Assembly: GCA_964632755.1 (NCBI GenBank)
Contig: CAZWDT010000007.1
Location: forward strand, 1 to 55,980
Origin: JAFGMR01 sp964632755
Lineage (GTDB): Archaea > Halobacteriota > Methanosarcinia > Methanotrichales > Methanotrichaceae
Reading direction: 5' to 3'
DNA: 55,980 bases
Positions 1 to 8,419 of this stretch are shown piece after piece (position 1 is the stretch's first letter; each line of letters begins with the position of its first letter). Made by a program: the position numbers and the translations under genes. The notes under the pieces are model-generated. The model saw only the letters and a list, made by a program, of their open reading frames with translations. It had not been told where the DNA came from and did not search any database.

Positions 1-1
1 G

Positions 2-481
2 GCAAATATATCCGATCTGGCCTCGGTTGAGGACTTCAACCTATCCTCCAAGTGGTATGCCATGGCAGTGAAGTTCTCTGCGCCCAAGGACGGATGGAAG
101 CTGAAGAAGGTGCAGATCGCAGGCATGATCTACTACGACTACCAGAACCAGACCTTCCCCCCTGGGTGGTGCTTTGGCTTGGAGATACTCGACTCGGAGA
201 AGAACCTGCTCTACAAGTACGCTGACTCGTCCCTCGCATACTTCAGCGTGGGGAGCCCCTTCATGGGAGAGATGGAGCTACCTCCATTGGAGATAGACGG
301 TGATTTCTACGTCTGCGTATATGATCGAAACTTGTTCGGCGTGGCCATGAACATCACCGCCCCACAGGAGACCTCGTTTATATATAATTCCGTTACCGGC
401 GATATGATGCCTACGACGACGACATTGGATGGCGATGTCCCGGCATCGATGAACTGGATCATACGGGCTGTCGGCGAGTAG
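2..481 (+). CDS. 3' end of a secreted/surface protein, unrecognised
   Basis: The reading frame is open from the first complete codon of the window and ends at TAG, so this is the C-terminal part (about 159 residues) of a longer protein whose start lies outside. An internal ATG at 62 would give 139 aa, but the codons before it continue the same protein-like sequence, so I treat it as internal. The visible part is rich in aromatic and beta-forming residues with motifs such as YYDYQNQ, LLYKYADSS and DFYVCVYDRN. That looks like a beta-sandwich domain of the kind found at the end of archaeal exported proteins. I see no catalytic motif or membrane anchor. No function is assigned. Confidence 0.6.
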   Translation, partial: ANISDLASVEDFNLSSKWYAMAVKFSAPKDGWKLKKVQIAGMIYYDYQNQTFPPGWCFGLEILDSEKNLLYKYADSSLAYFSVGSPFMGEMELPPLEIDGDFYVCVYDRNLFGVAMNITAPQETSFIYNSVTGDMMPTTTTLDGDVPASMNWIIRAVGE

Positions 482-572
482 GCCCCCCATCCTTTTTTCC
501 ATCGTTTGGGGAATCTACGCCACCATCGGTTCGGCGAAAGTATGTTATATCTGCGTGACCTCTCTTTGGCTG

Positions 573-1238
573 ATGTTAGGCTTCGATCAAATATGCGTAG
601 GAGGCCTGCCAGGCGTCGGATCGGTGGGCAAGGTCGCCGCGGACTACTTGGGGGTAGCCTTAGACTCCCAAACGGTTGCGACCATCCTCTCCTCGGGCTT
701 TCCCCCACAGGTGATGGTCGATGAGGGCCTCGTCCACATATTCCGCGTGGAGATCAATGCACCTCAGGAGAGGCCAGACCTCATCATCCTCACGGGAGAC
801 GCCCAGCCCCTTGACATTGGGGGCATGTACTCGCTGGCAGGCGAGATACTTAGCCAGGCCCGGGATTTGGGAGCGGGCTTGATGATAACCATGGCAGCCT
901 ACGTGGGCGCTTCGAAGCATAAGGTCCTGGGGGTCGCTTCCGATGCAGAGCTCGCGAGAAGCCTCGATGATGCCGGAGTTCATCTGCTGAAGACGGGCTT
1001 CATAGGAGGGCTCAACGGCCTGCTCGTCGGGATGGCACCCAGCTACGGCTTGAAAGGATTATGCCTTCTGGGATCCACTTCTGGGGATCTCCCAGTCGAC
1101 ATCGAAGCTGCGTGCAACCTTCTTGAGGTAGTGGCTCGGCTGCTCGATCTGGAGATAGCCCTAGACGGCCTGACCTTATGCTCTGATGAGGAGGGCTTGG
1201 AGCCTGAGCCTCAGGAGTTCGACATCAACTACCGCTGA
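573..1238 (+). CDS. PAC2 family protein (proteasome assembly chaperone-like)
   Basis: A protein of about 221 aa with the PAC2 family signature near the N-terminus: GGLPGVGSVGKVAADYL, then a DLIILTGDAQP strand and an LLKTGFIGGLNGLLVG segment typical of the archaeal homologues. In eukaryotes PAC2 proteins chaperone 20S proteasome assembly. Archaeal members are widespread but mostly uncharacterised, so chaperone function is by family only. The start is uncertain. A GTG at 555 would add six residues, but a TATA-like TTATAT at about 545-550 lies 26 nt before the ATG at 573, which would give a leaderless transcript starting at that ATG. The gene stands alone between a secreted protein and the convergent DUF89 operon. 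PAN lies 6 kb away in the same window. Confidence 0.8.
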   Translation: MLGFDQICVGGLPGVGSVGKVAADYLGVALDSQTVATILSSGFPPQVMVDEGLVHIFRVEINAPQERPDLIILTGDAQPLDIGGMYSLAGEILSQARDLGAGLMITMAAYVGASKHKVLGVASDAELARSLDDAGVHLLKTGFIGGLNGLLVGMAPSYGLKGLCLLGSTSGDLPVDIEAACNLLEVVARLLDLEIALDGLTLCSDEEGLEPEPQEFDINYR

Positions 1239-1270
1239 TCAGGATGGAAGCGGCTGCCTTTGTGGCAGCA

Positions 1271-2131
1271 TCAAAGCGCTCTTACGACCAATGATCCCCT
1301 CTCCACCCCAAGAGCCCTTGCCACAGGACTGCACTTCGCCCTCAGTATGTATATGAGCCTGCCCTTCAGCATCTCCTGGAACTCGCTTATGGTCTCGTAG
1401 TTTCCCATGCCCTTTGCGAGGATCAGGTAGTCGCCATCGTTGATCAAGGCCTTGGCCGCTGGAGTCGCTCGCTCGAGCGATAGGCCCACGACGTCCCCTG
1501 TTGGGACGATCTCTATATCGGTCATCTCACGAAGCTCGGCTGCTGTGACGTCGTTCAATATGGGCTCGGACTTGGGGCCGATGACGACCTGCTTTCCCAT
1601 ATCGATCAGCCTCTCGATCACCAATAGGTCGAAGACAACCTCCCCGCAGTTGTCGGTCAGATAGTAGATCTTAGAGAATCGGTCGAGATAGGACTCAACC
1701 TCGGATAGATCGCCATCGAGCCTCTCTTTGAGCGTGTCCCAGAAGACCTTCTCGAAGGTCTTGTTGTCGAAATCGTGCCCTTTGACGCCGAACTCCATCG
1801 AGTTCGCGAAAGCTGCCACCCTAACCAAGGCCTCCAGGCCGTCCTCATCGATGAATCGCCTGGCCAAGGGAAGAAGCGCCCTTGCGACGACGTTGCTCTC
1901 CTCCTTGAACTCCCTGTAAGGATCCTTATCACCAGACCGCCTCTTGATTATCCTCTCGCGGGCAGTGCCCACCTGGGCGGAGACACCCCTCTTATGGGCG
2001 ACCATGAAGTCCAGTAGCTCCTCCATCGCCCCCATCTTCTCCTCCTCTGTCGAGAAGACCATGTCGCACTCGAACTTGGCGCGGTCCAATATGCAGCTAT
2101 AGCACTCGGATGATAGCTTCAAAGAGATCAC
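1271..2131 (-). CDS. DUF89 family metal-dependent phosphatase (damage-control type)
   Basis: A 286-aa DUF89/ARMT1-like protein. Family marks are the N-terminal CysXXCys (C10, C13), the segment AFANSMEFGVKGHDF around residue 110-120, the metal-binding TDNCGE at 159-164, the GPKSEPILND strand near 185-194, and a C-terminal LAKGMGNYET motif. Family members are Mn/Ni/Co-dependent phosphatases, thought to remove damaged or over-reactive phosphometabolites such as sugar phosphates. It is the last gene of an operon. Its ATG overlaps the TGA of the HDAC-like gene by 4 bp, and AMP phosphorylase lies further upstream. A house-cleaning role on ribose phosphates made by AMP phosphorylase would fit this position, but that is inference. 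Confidence 0.85.
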   Translation of the reverse strand: MISLKLSSECYSCILDRAKFECDMVFSTEEEKMGAMEELLDFMVAHKRGVSAQVGTARERIIKRRSGDKDPYREFKEESNVVARALLPLARRFIDEDGLEALVRVAAFANSMEFGVKGHDFDNKTFEKVFWDTLKERLDGDLSEVESYLDRFSKIYYLTDNCGEVVFDLLVIERLIDMGKQVVIGPKSEPILNDVTAAELREMTDIEIVPTGDVVGLSLERATPAAKALINDGDYLILAKGMGNYETISEFQEMLKGRLIYILRAKCSPVARALGVERGSLVVRAL

Positions 2132-2964
2132 CGCCCGGCGAGCACCGAGACGACCCCGGGTATCGCGTCCTTTGCCACCTGCACGTTGGATCCGCCGCTG
2201 AGGACGAAGACGAGCCCCTTGCCCTGAATTGCCTCCAGTATCATCCGCGTCATCTTCGGATAGACCTTCTCCGTCAGGTTGAACCCGCCATAATCGTCGC
2301 GATGAGAGTCGTGCCCGAAGATGACGAAGCAGAGCTGGAAGTCGAAGTCCTTTGCAAGCTCGAGGATGGATGCAAGCTCCCGCAGGAACTTCTGGTCATC
2401 GGCGTCGAAGCCGATGCCTATATCGTAGTTGTTCATAAGAGGGTCGTGCTTTATCTCTGAACCCGTATGGAAGTTGATGTGAAAAACTTCTGGGTCGCGT
2501 CCGAAGAAGTCCCTCGTCCCGTCGCCGAAATGGGGATCGACGTCGATTATCAAGAACCTGGAAAGCCCCATCTCCCTCAGCCGGAGAATGGTGATTGCAA
2601 CATCGTTAAAGTAGCAGAATCCCCAACAGCTGCCTCTAGAAGCGTGGTGGCCGGCCGTGCCCGTGTAGGCAAAGGCGCTCTCTGCAGCGCCAGTTGCCAC
2701 GAGCTCTGCTGCGAGGAGAACGCTTCCAGCGGATAGGATTGCCACCTCTCGATAGGGATCTTGGAGCATGTTATCCATATGCTGGGGCGTGTGAGCCCTC
2801 ATAACGAGCTCCAATGGAGCAGGCTTTGGGCCGAATACCTGCACATCCACACCATCCACGATACCCGACTCGATCAGGCTCTCGTAGGACGGCCCGATCC
2901 TGTCCTTCAGAACGGAGAAGCCATCCCGCCCGAAATCACCGTGATAGACGACTGCAACCTTCAT
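2128..2964 (-). CDS. HDAC-fold deacetylase-like protein without the catalytic tyrosine
   Basis: A 278-aa arginase/deacetylase-fold protein. It keeps the tandem histidines (GHHAS, H106-H107), the zinc-ligand motif DVDPHFGDGT (D143, H145) and a third ligand in FGHDS (D219). The C-terminal motif that in HDACs and acetylpolyamine amidohydrolases reads GGGGY is here SGGSN (257-260), so the transition-state tyrosine is replaced by Asn. Class IIa HDACs also lack this Tyr and have weak acetyl-lysine activity, so this protein may use another acyl substrate or be a binding protein. It overlaps DUF89 by 4 bp (ATGA) and follows AMP phosphorylase by 64 bp on the same strand, so the three are probably one operon. 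Confidence 0.85.
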   Translation of the reverse strand: MKVAVVYHGDFGRDGFSVLKDRIGPSYESLIESGIVDGVDVQVFGPKPAPLELVMRAHTPQHMDNMLQDPYREVAILSAGSVLLAAELVATGAAESAFAYTGTAGHHASRGSCWGFCYFNDVAITILRLREMGLSRFLIIDVDPHFGDGTRDFFGRDPEVFHINFHTGSEIKHDPLMNNYDIGIGFDADDQKFLRELASILELAKDFDFQLCFVIFGHDSHRDDYGGFNLTEKVYPKMTRMILEAIQGKGLVFVLSGGSNVQVAKDAIPGVVSVLAGR

Positions 2965-3028
2965 GCGTTGACCATCCCCCGGGGCTGGTTAAGGCTCTTG
3001 CCCCAACAGAATTCCGTCATATGCCCCT

Positions 3029-4558
3029 TCAGATCTCCGTCATCCTCGGATACCTCTCGAGGAGCATTCCCTCAACCACTATCGGTACCTGTCTCTTGAG
3101 ATCCCTCATGGTACAGTCCTTGATTGCGCAATCGAGCTCCCAGTCGCTCGATGAGCATATGGTCAGCAAGGGCTCGCCCTTCTTGACCATCTCTCCCATC
3201 TTCCGATGAATGATCACCCCTGCCTTCTTGTCCGATGGGGCGCCAGCTATCCGGGCGATCTCGACGATGCGCTTGTTGTAGAAGGCAACAACATATCCCG
3301 TGCTCGGAGAGAGGATCTGCTCCTGATGATCCCCTATCTGTATATCCTCGCTCTTGACCTGGGGGTCGCCCCCCTGGGCCTCAATGATCTCCATCAGCTT
3401 CTTGTGAGCTCTGCCGCTTGCGAGGATCTCCTCGGCTATGTGATGTCCCTCGCCCCGGCCGGCAACGCCGCCCATCTCGAGAAGAATCCCTGCAAGCGCG
3501 ATGCCCTTCTCCCTGAGGCTGTTTGGACCCTGGCCCGTCTCCAGCATCGTCAAGGCCTCCCGAATCTCCAGGGCAGGTCCAACCGTCCTTCCGACTGGTG
3601 ACCCGCCAAAGGTCATGGCGCACTCCACCTTTATCCCCAGGCGATCACCCAGGTCCATGAGGTCTTTAGCAAGCGACCTTCCGTCCTCTTGGGTATCGAG
3701 CTTTGTCCCGGGGCCGACAGGCATATCCACGACGACCGCATCCGCGCCCACCGCCCCCTTCTTGGCCATGATCGAGGCGAGCATCTGGCTGTAGGGATCG
3801 ATCGAGAGCGAGTACTCCTGCTTGATCAGCTTGTCGTCGGCGGGCGCTATGTTGGTTGCCCCGCCCCAGGCGATCACCCCTCCGACGTCCTCGGTGATCT
3901 CCTTGATCTCGTCGGCCGTGAACTCGACTGGAGCGAGAATCTCCATCAGGTCGGCAGTGCCGCCTGCGCCGGTTATGGCCCGGGAGCTCGTCTTTGGGAT
4001 GAGAAGGCCTGCGGCTGCAACGATTGGAACGACCAAGAGGGAGACCTTGTTTCCCGGCACCCCTCCGATGCTGTGCTTGTCCACGACCGGATGGGTGTCA
4101 AAGTAGATCCGGTCGCCGGTCTCGATCATCGCCCTCGTCAGCCACTCGGTCTCCTGAGCGTCCATCCTGTGGATATAAGAGGCCGTGATGTAGGCGGATA
4201 GCTCCACCTCGCTCAGGGTGTTGTCCACGATGTCCCTTACGATCGTTCGGATCTGCTCCTCGGATAGCCGTTCGTTGTCCATGATCCGCTTGATGTAGGA
4301 TATGGACTGGGGCTTTGGCGCTGGGAAGATGTCCACTGTCAACGCCCCCTTGAGCTCCTTCAAGGCCTCGGTGAATATTCCTACATGACCTTTGGCAACC
4401 ATTGCGGTGGTGGTGTCCAGGATTGCTACAAGGGATGCGCCTTTGGTCCTTATCCGGACCCTGTCCCCAGCATTGATCCCAAGCTCCCTGGCGTCGGCCA
4501 GGTTCAGCATGACCTTATACTGGCCAATCTCGATATCGAAGGGATGAACCTCAAACAT
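3029..4558 (-). CDS. deoA: AMP phosphorylase
   Basis: A 509-aa protein of the nucleoside phosphorylase II family in its archaeal form, with an N-terminal double-psi barrel-like extension (residues 1-85). Later it has KHSIGGVPGNKVSL, KTSSRAITGAGGTAD (the glycine-rich phosphate-binding turn), the DMPVGPGTK segment and a C-terminal STGYV...KKGEPLLTI barrel. The enzyme converts AMP plus phosphate to adenine and ribose-1,5-bisphosphate, feeding R15P isomerase and form III RubisCO. Neither of those genes is in this window. It is the promoter-proximal gene of a likely three-gene operon with the HDAC-like and DUF89 genes. A GAGGT sequence sits about 8 nt before the ATG, and TAATTAA at about 4593-4600 can serve as the TATA element. 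Confidence 0.93.
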   Translation of the reverse strand: MFEVHPFDIEIGQYKVMLNLADARELGINAGDRVRIRTKGASLVAILDTTTAMVAKGHVGIFTEALKELKGALTVDIFPAPKPQSISYIKRIMDNERLSEEQIRTIVRDIVDNTLSEVELSAYITASYIHRMDAQETEWLTRAMIETGDRIYFDTHPVVDKHSIGGVPGNKVSLLVVPIVAAAGLLIPKTSSRAITGAGGTADLMEILAPVEFTADEIKEITEDVGGVIAWGGATNIAPADDKLIKQEYSLSIDPYSQMLASIMAKKGAVGADAVVVDMPVGPGTKLDTQEDGRSLAKDLMDLGDRLGIKVECAMTFGGSPVGRTVGPALEIREALTMLETGQGPNSLREKGIALAGILLEMGGVAGRGEGHHIAEEILASGRAHKKLMEIIEAQGGDPQVKSEDIQIGDHQEQILSPSTGYVVAFYNKRIVEIARIAGAPSDKKAGVIIHRKMGEMVKKGEPLLTICSSSDWELDCAIKDCTMRDLKRQVPIVVEGMLLERYPRMTEI

Positions 4559-4936
4559 GGCTGTGACCTCACATAAGCGGATGCTGTAAGTGCTTAATTA
4601 GCTTCCGGGGGGGCTCAGCTGTTCATGGGAAACATGGTCAATATGTTGAGGCAAATTGCCCTTTTTAACTAATCCTCAGCGAAACCGCAATGCCTCATGA
4701 TCGCGATATCTTTTAATCAGTATCTCAAGTATCCTCAAGATATTGATCGAGTACTATCTCTACCCAATTCAACAGCGAATGAACGCTAATATTTTCCTTT
4801 AATTCGCGTGCACATACGCCATCTATGACCGTTCATATAGCGCTTCCAATGGAGTTTGGGCGTGTCAAAGCTGACAATTAGTCCAAATGGCGGATTGGTA
4901 GCCTTCAAGTAACTGAGCAGTTACTTCATGGGCCTG
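4559..4936. other. Gene-free AT-rich intergenic stretch
   Basis: This 378-bp gap lies between the 3' end of the nucleotidyltransferase gene and the start of deoA, both on the minus strand. I see no coding sequence in it. It is clearly more AT-rich than its surroundings. The deoA-proximal end holds a likely TATA element (about 4593-4600), and the other end holds the perfect inverted repeat listed at 4907-4926. The middle (4640-4860) has several A/T runs but no tRNA-like or repeat structure that I can recognise. Confidence 0.6.
4907..4926. terminator. Perfect 9-bp inverted repeat downstream of the nucleotidyltransferase gene
   Basis: AAGTAACTG at 4907-4915 and CAGTTACTT at 4918-4926 are exact reverse complements around a 2-bp centre. 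It starts 10 bp past the stop of the minus-strand gene ending at 4937, a position that suggests transcript-end processing or termination. With such a short centre a protein-binding operator is also possible. Confidence 0.45.
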
Positions 4937-5890
4937 TTACTCGATGACCGACAGCCCGGCGGGGGAGTCGAGTCCGAGCAACGAAAGCGATCGTATCCAC
5001 TCCCCCCTCGCCTCCCTCGTTGTTCCAACGACGAGGCAGAAGCCGCTTGCCGTCTCCTCCAGGACTCCTACTGCCTCTACTGTCTCTCCGGGAAGGGCCT
5101 GGCCTGCGTATGTATGTGAGAAGCAGGCGATCTCTTCCACATCGCCATCCAGCTTGAGGATGGAAGGGCTGTCGAATGCATACTCAGCATCCACTACCTC
5201 GCCCACCACCTTGACCCGGCCGATGAAACGACCGGGGGATCGTGGAGATCCGCCGATCTGGTCCCACTCTCGGGTGAAGAGCAGGTCGAAGTATGTGCCG
5301 TCGATCACACCGCGATTTCCCTTCCGCCTCTCGTGGAGGACGAACTCCGAGAACGAGATTTCAGGCCTTCTCTTTGCGTAGATCTTCCTCCACATCGCAT
5401 CATTCAATTCCTCGATCAGGCCGTCGGCCTTTGCCTGCCTTATGATATCCCGGGCGAAAAACCAGGCCTTGCCGTATGCGACGAAGTCGATATCCGAGGT
5501 CGGCCCCTGTAGTCCAATGAGCATGGAGCCGGTTATTCCCATGGAGCGTCTCTCGATCCCCCCATCCTCAAGGAGTTCCACGATCCTTTCGAGCCTGGAA
5601 TCGGCCTGTGCCACGTCGGTTAAGCACTCGACAGGGTCATAGCGTCTAGAGACCTCCCCAACTGGGACGACGTGGAGGTCCTCGATGTAATCCGGACGCT
5701 CCCTTCTGAGGAAGTCGAAGGATTGGTCGAAGTCGAGCTTTCGAAATCTCCTGCCTCCGGCTTCCCTCTCACCTTGTGGATGAGGGACGTAGCGCAGAAG
5801 GGATCTGACGCCCCTTGGATGATGATAATCGGCCACGGCGAAGATCCAGCCGTCCTTCGTCTCTATGAAGTCCCTGATCCTCGCCCTCAT
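4937..5890 (-). CDS. Predicted archaeal nucleotidyltransferase
   Basis: A protein of 317 aa. The central part carries the nucleotidyltransferase-superfamily signature GITGSMLIGLQGPTSDIDF, a Gly-Ser motif followed by Asp-X-Asp. Flanking domains match only a conserved archaeal group of predicted nucleotidyltransferases. Substrate and product are unknown. The frame extends upstream to 5920, but I chose the ATG at 5890 because its ATGA overlaps the TGA of the Sua5 gene by exactly 4 bp, the usual coupling in this window. It is the last gene of a MBF1-Sua5-nucleotidyltransferase operon. A role in tRNA or RNA modification would fit the Sua5 neighbour, but nothing in the sequence proves it. Confidence 0.8.
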   Translation of the reverse strand: MRARIRDFIETKDGWIFAVADYHHPRGVRSLLRYVPHPQGEREAGGRRFRKLDFDQSFDFLRRERPDYIEDLHVVPVGEVSRRYDPVECLTDVAQADSRLERIVELLEDGGIERRSMGITGSMLIGLQGPTSDIDFVAYGKAWFFARDIIRQAKADGLIEELNDAMWRKIYAKRRPEISFSEFVLHERRKGNRGVIDGTYFDLLFTREWDQIGGSPRSPGRFIGRVKVVGEVVDAEYAFDSPSILKLDGDVEEIACFSHTYAGQALPGETVEAVGVLEETASGFCLVVGTTREARGEWIRSLSLLGLDSPAGLSVIE

Positions 5891-6471
5891 TGGATCGCCT
5901 CGACCACACGATCCAGCCAAGCCCCCTTCCTCAGTATCCTTCTCGACCCCAAGTCGACCAATGTCGATGGCTGGGCGTAGCGGCTTCTTTTGCCGTCGAG
6001 GACCATCTCGACCGCTGAAGAGATCTCTGGATCGATCTCATCGACGCTCGCAGGAGGAAGGCCTCCGCTCCGGTTAGCGCTCGTAGAGGTAATAGGGCCG
6101 CAAGCCTCTATCAGCTCGATCGCCATTGGATGCAAGGGAAGGCGTATGCCGACCAGGCTCGATCCGCCGGTGATCTCCGATGCTAGGTCGCCTTTCGCCC
6201 TTACCAGAAAGGATACCGGCCCTGGCAAGAGCTCTTTTATGATCGCCATCTCCTCGTCTTCGAGAGAAGCCACGCTCGATATCATATCGAGGCTTGCAAC
6301 CGCAACTGAGATGGGCTTTTCCCTTGACCGCCCTTTGATCGCGAATACCCTGGCAATGGCCGCAGGGTTCGATATGGAGCAGCCTATGCCGTAGACCGTC
6401 TCTGTGGGATAGACCACAACGCCACCCTCTCGAATCAGGCGGGCGGCCTCCACCACCCGAGCCTCCGTCAT
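5887..6471 (-). CDS. L-threonylcarbamoyladenylate synthase (Sua5/YrdC family)
   Basis: A protein of about 194 aa with the YrdC fold motifs: VVYPTETVYGIG near the N-terminus, KGRSREKPISV (ATP/substrate-binding basic residues), LLPGPVSFLV, and the STSANRSGG loop. The enzyme makes threonylcarbamoyl-AMP from threonine, bicarbonate and ATP, the first step of the t6A modification at position 37 of ANN-decoding tRNAs. It has YrdC-like length, without the extra C-terminal Sua5 domain. The frame can be extended to 6567, but this would overlap mbf1 by 32 bp. ATG at 6471 directly precedes the conserved helix and has an AGGGG sequence about 6 nt before it, so it is preferred. Confidence 0.9.
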   Translation of the reverse strand: MTEARVVEAARLIREGGVVVYPTETVYGIGCSISNPAAIARVFAIKGRSREKPISVAVASLDMISSVASLEDEEMAIIKELLPGPVSFLVRAKGDLASEITGGSSLVGIRLPLHPMAIELIEACGPITSTSANRSGGLPPASVDEIDPEISSAVEMVLDGKRSRYAQPSTLVDLGSRRILRKGAWLDRVVEAIQ

Positions 6472-6535
6472 CCGAACCCCTGAGATGGCCAGCCTCGACG
6501 AATCGAGCTGCCTTGATTCTCCTGCCGTGGATGGG

Positions 6536-7021
6536 TCATCTTCTTTTGATGTTGGCGATATCCCCAAGGGTCAAGCCCTTCGATCCGCTGCCTGGCTTCC
6601 AGCGCTCCTCTCTTTCCGATTCGTCTGTGAGCTTGATCCTCAGCTCCTTCTCGAGCTTCTTTCTGATGGAGTCCTCTGGCATGATATCATGTCGTTCGAT
6701 CTTTCTTATGAGGGAGGCCTTCTCAGCTATCTGGGATCCCAGCTTCTCGGGGGTCAATCCCAGATCCTCCCGTGCCTCCCTAACCACGCGACCGTAATCA
6801 GGTATTATCTCAACCAAGTCCTTGAAGTGATCGCGGGGCCTGGGAGGTCTGACAGCCCTGAAGGCGCGTTCAGCCGGGATCAGCTTTTTTGGAACTGGGG
6901 TCCACTTATCTTCCGGCTTTCCGAAACGCGCACAGCTCTTGCAAACCTCCAAGGAGGAACCGTCGATTACTATCTTTTGCGGAACGCCGGTAATCTCAGC
7001 ACCGCATATCTCGCATTGCAT
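6536..7021 (-). CDS. Archaeal multiprotein-bridging factor 1 (aMBF1)
   Basis: A 161-aa protein with two parts. The N-terminal zinc ribbon (residues 1-32) has the CEICG and CKSC knuckles that distinguish archaeal MBF1 from the eukaryotic form. A Cro/C1-type helix-turn-helix (about 75-135) reads DYGRVVREAREDLGLTPEKLG followed by EKASLIRKIE. A basic linker with AFRAVRPPRPRD joins them. The family is general in archaea and is proposed to link transcription factors or the ribosome to the basal machinery. It is the first gene of the MBF1-Sua5-nucleotidyltransferase operon and is divergent from PAN, with 75 bp between the two starts. Confidence 0.92.
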   Translation of the reverse strand: MQCEICGAEITGVPQKIVIDGSSLEVCKSCARFGKPEDKWTPVPKKLIPAERAFRAVRPPRPRDHFKDLVEIIPDYGRVVREAREDLGLTPEKLGSQIAEKASLIRKIERHDIMPEDSIRKKLEKELRIKLTDESEREERWKPGSGSKGLTLGDIANIKRR

Positions 7022-7040
7022 ATCCCGCTCATCTCGGAAA

Positions 7041-7083
7041 TCTTTTATAGCTGCCGCAGTTTACTAAGCTTAGGAGATATAGG
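7041..7083. promoter_or_regulatory. Divergent promoters of mbf1 and PAN
   Basis: TCTTTTATAG at 7041-7050 is a plausible TATA box for PAN, about 51 bp before its ATG, leaving a short leader with GGAGAG at 7088-7093. On the other strand CCTATATC (7076-7083) is about 58 bp before the mbf1 ATG. Each TATA box lies inside or near the other gene's leader, so the two transcription start regions overlap. Confidence 0.55.
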
Positions 7084-7096
7084 TTTTGGAGAGACC

Positions 7097-8308
7097 ATGA
7101 ACGAGTCGCATGCTGGAGCCGACTTCTCGCGGTATATCCTGGATCGGATGCGTCAGCTAGAGGAGCGGAACCTAGCATTGCGGGAGCAAAAAGACCGGGC
7201 CGAGGGCGAGAGAAGGATAATCGAGAACCAGAAGCTGAAATACGAACGCGAGGCCCGAAAGCTAAGAAGCGAGCTGGAGCGATTGCGCGTTGGCCCAATG
7301 GTGGTGGGGACCGTCGTCGATGTGCTCGACGAGAGCCGGGTCGTCATAAAAAGCAGCACAGGTCCGCGGTTCGTGGTAAACGTCTCCCAGTTCCTGGAGG
7401 ATTCTTTAAAGCCGGGGCTGAATGTCGGCCTCAACCAGCAGTCCTTCGCAGTGATGTGCGTCCTTCCGGCATCCAAAGATCTGGCCATCTTCGGAATGGA
7501 GATCGAGGAGGTCCCGGACGTGGACTTCTCGGAGATCGGCGGCCTGGATACGCAGATCTCGGAGATCAGGGAGATCGTGGAGCTTCCATTGAAGAGGCCT
7601 GATCTCTTCAAGAAGGTGGGCATCGAGCCGCCGAGAGGAGTGCTCCTCTATGGCCCGCCGGGTACGGGAAAGACGCTCCTTGCAAAGGCCGTTGCCCAGA
7701 GCACCGAGGCGACGTTCCTCAGGGTTGTGGGAAGCGAGTTCGTCCAGAAGTACATCGGCGAGGGGGCGAGGTTGGTGCGGGAGCTCTTCGAGCTCGCCAA
7801 TAAGCAGGCGCCTTCCATCATATTCATAGACGAGCTAGACGCGATTGGCTCGCGACGGATGGATGGGGCAACGAGCGGCGATAGAGAAGTGCAGAGGACG
7901 CTGATGCAGCTCCTCGCCGAGATGGACGGATTCGATCCCCGAGGAGAGGTCAAGCTCGTCGCCGCAACCAACAGGCCGGACATGTTGGATCCGGCCCTCA
8001 TGAGGCCTGGACGGTTCGATAGGGCCATCTTCGTTCCCATCCCCAACCGTGAGGGGAGAAGGTCCATACTCAAGATCCACACGAGAAAGATGAGCCTTCA
8101 CACCGACGTCAACCTGAACCGAATTGCCGATGCCACGACCGATGCGAGCGGGGCCGATCTCAAGTCCCTAGCAACCGAGGCCGGGATGTTCGCGATACGG
8201 GAGGAGAGGGATATGGTCTACCAGTCGGACTTCGAGAGGGCAGCCTCCAAGATCCTTCGGCCGGAGAGCAATAAGGAGCCTCTAGAGCTCGTCCAGCAGT
8301 ATATCTGA
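7097..8308 (+). CDS. Proteasome-activating nucleotidase (PAN), AAA+ ATPase
   Basis: A 403-aa protein: N-terminal coiled coil (about residues 12-60), OB domain (about 65-135), then the AAA+ module with Walker A GPPGTGKT (186-193), Walker B IIFIDEL (241-247), NRPD sensor and the RPGRFDR arginine-finger region. PAN forms the hexameric ring that unfolds substrates for the archaeal 20S proteasome. The frame is open far upstream (to 6485), but that part is only antisense to mbf1. ATG at 7097 begins the normal PAN N-terminus and follows GGAGAG. The last three residues are Gln-Tyr-Ile, so the penultimate Tyr of the HbYX gate-opening motif is kept, but the hydrophobic position is Gln. Proteasome subunits are not in this window. 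Confidence 0.95.
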   Translation: MNESHAGADFSRYILDRMRQLEERNLALREQKDRAEGERRIIENQKLKYEREARKLRSELERLRVGPMVVGTVVDVLDESRVVIKSSTGPRFVVNVSQFLEDSLKPGLNVGLNQQSFAVMCVLPASKDLAIFGMEIEEVPDVDFSEIGGLDTQISEIREIVELPLKRPDLFKKVGIEPPRGVLLYGPPGTGKTLLAKAVAQSTEATFLRVVGSEFVQKYIGEGARLVRELFELANKQAPSIIFIDELDAIGSRRMDGATSGDREVQRTLMQLLAEMDGFDPRGEVKLVAATNRPDMLDPALMRPGRFDRAIFVPIPNREGRRSILKIHTRKMSLHTDVNLNRIADATTDASGADLKSLATEAGMFAIREERDMVYQSDFERAASKILRPESNKEPLELVQQYI

Positions 8309-8419
8309 GGGGGGCTGGAAGTCAACTTTGCTTCTACGGATATGGCTCTATGCATGGCTCGCACTTTCATTCGAGAGGGCAGATTCGCCGCGAGCCTATC
8401 TCCAAGCTGCGCCCATATC

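Noticed and set aside
6485..7096. N-terminal extension of PAN by 204 codons
   Set aside because: The frame is open only because it is antisense to mbf1. The normal PAN coiled coil begins at ATG 7097 with its own ribosome site.
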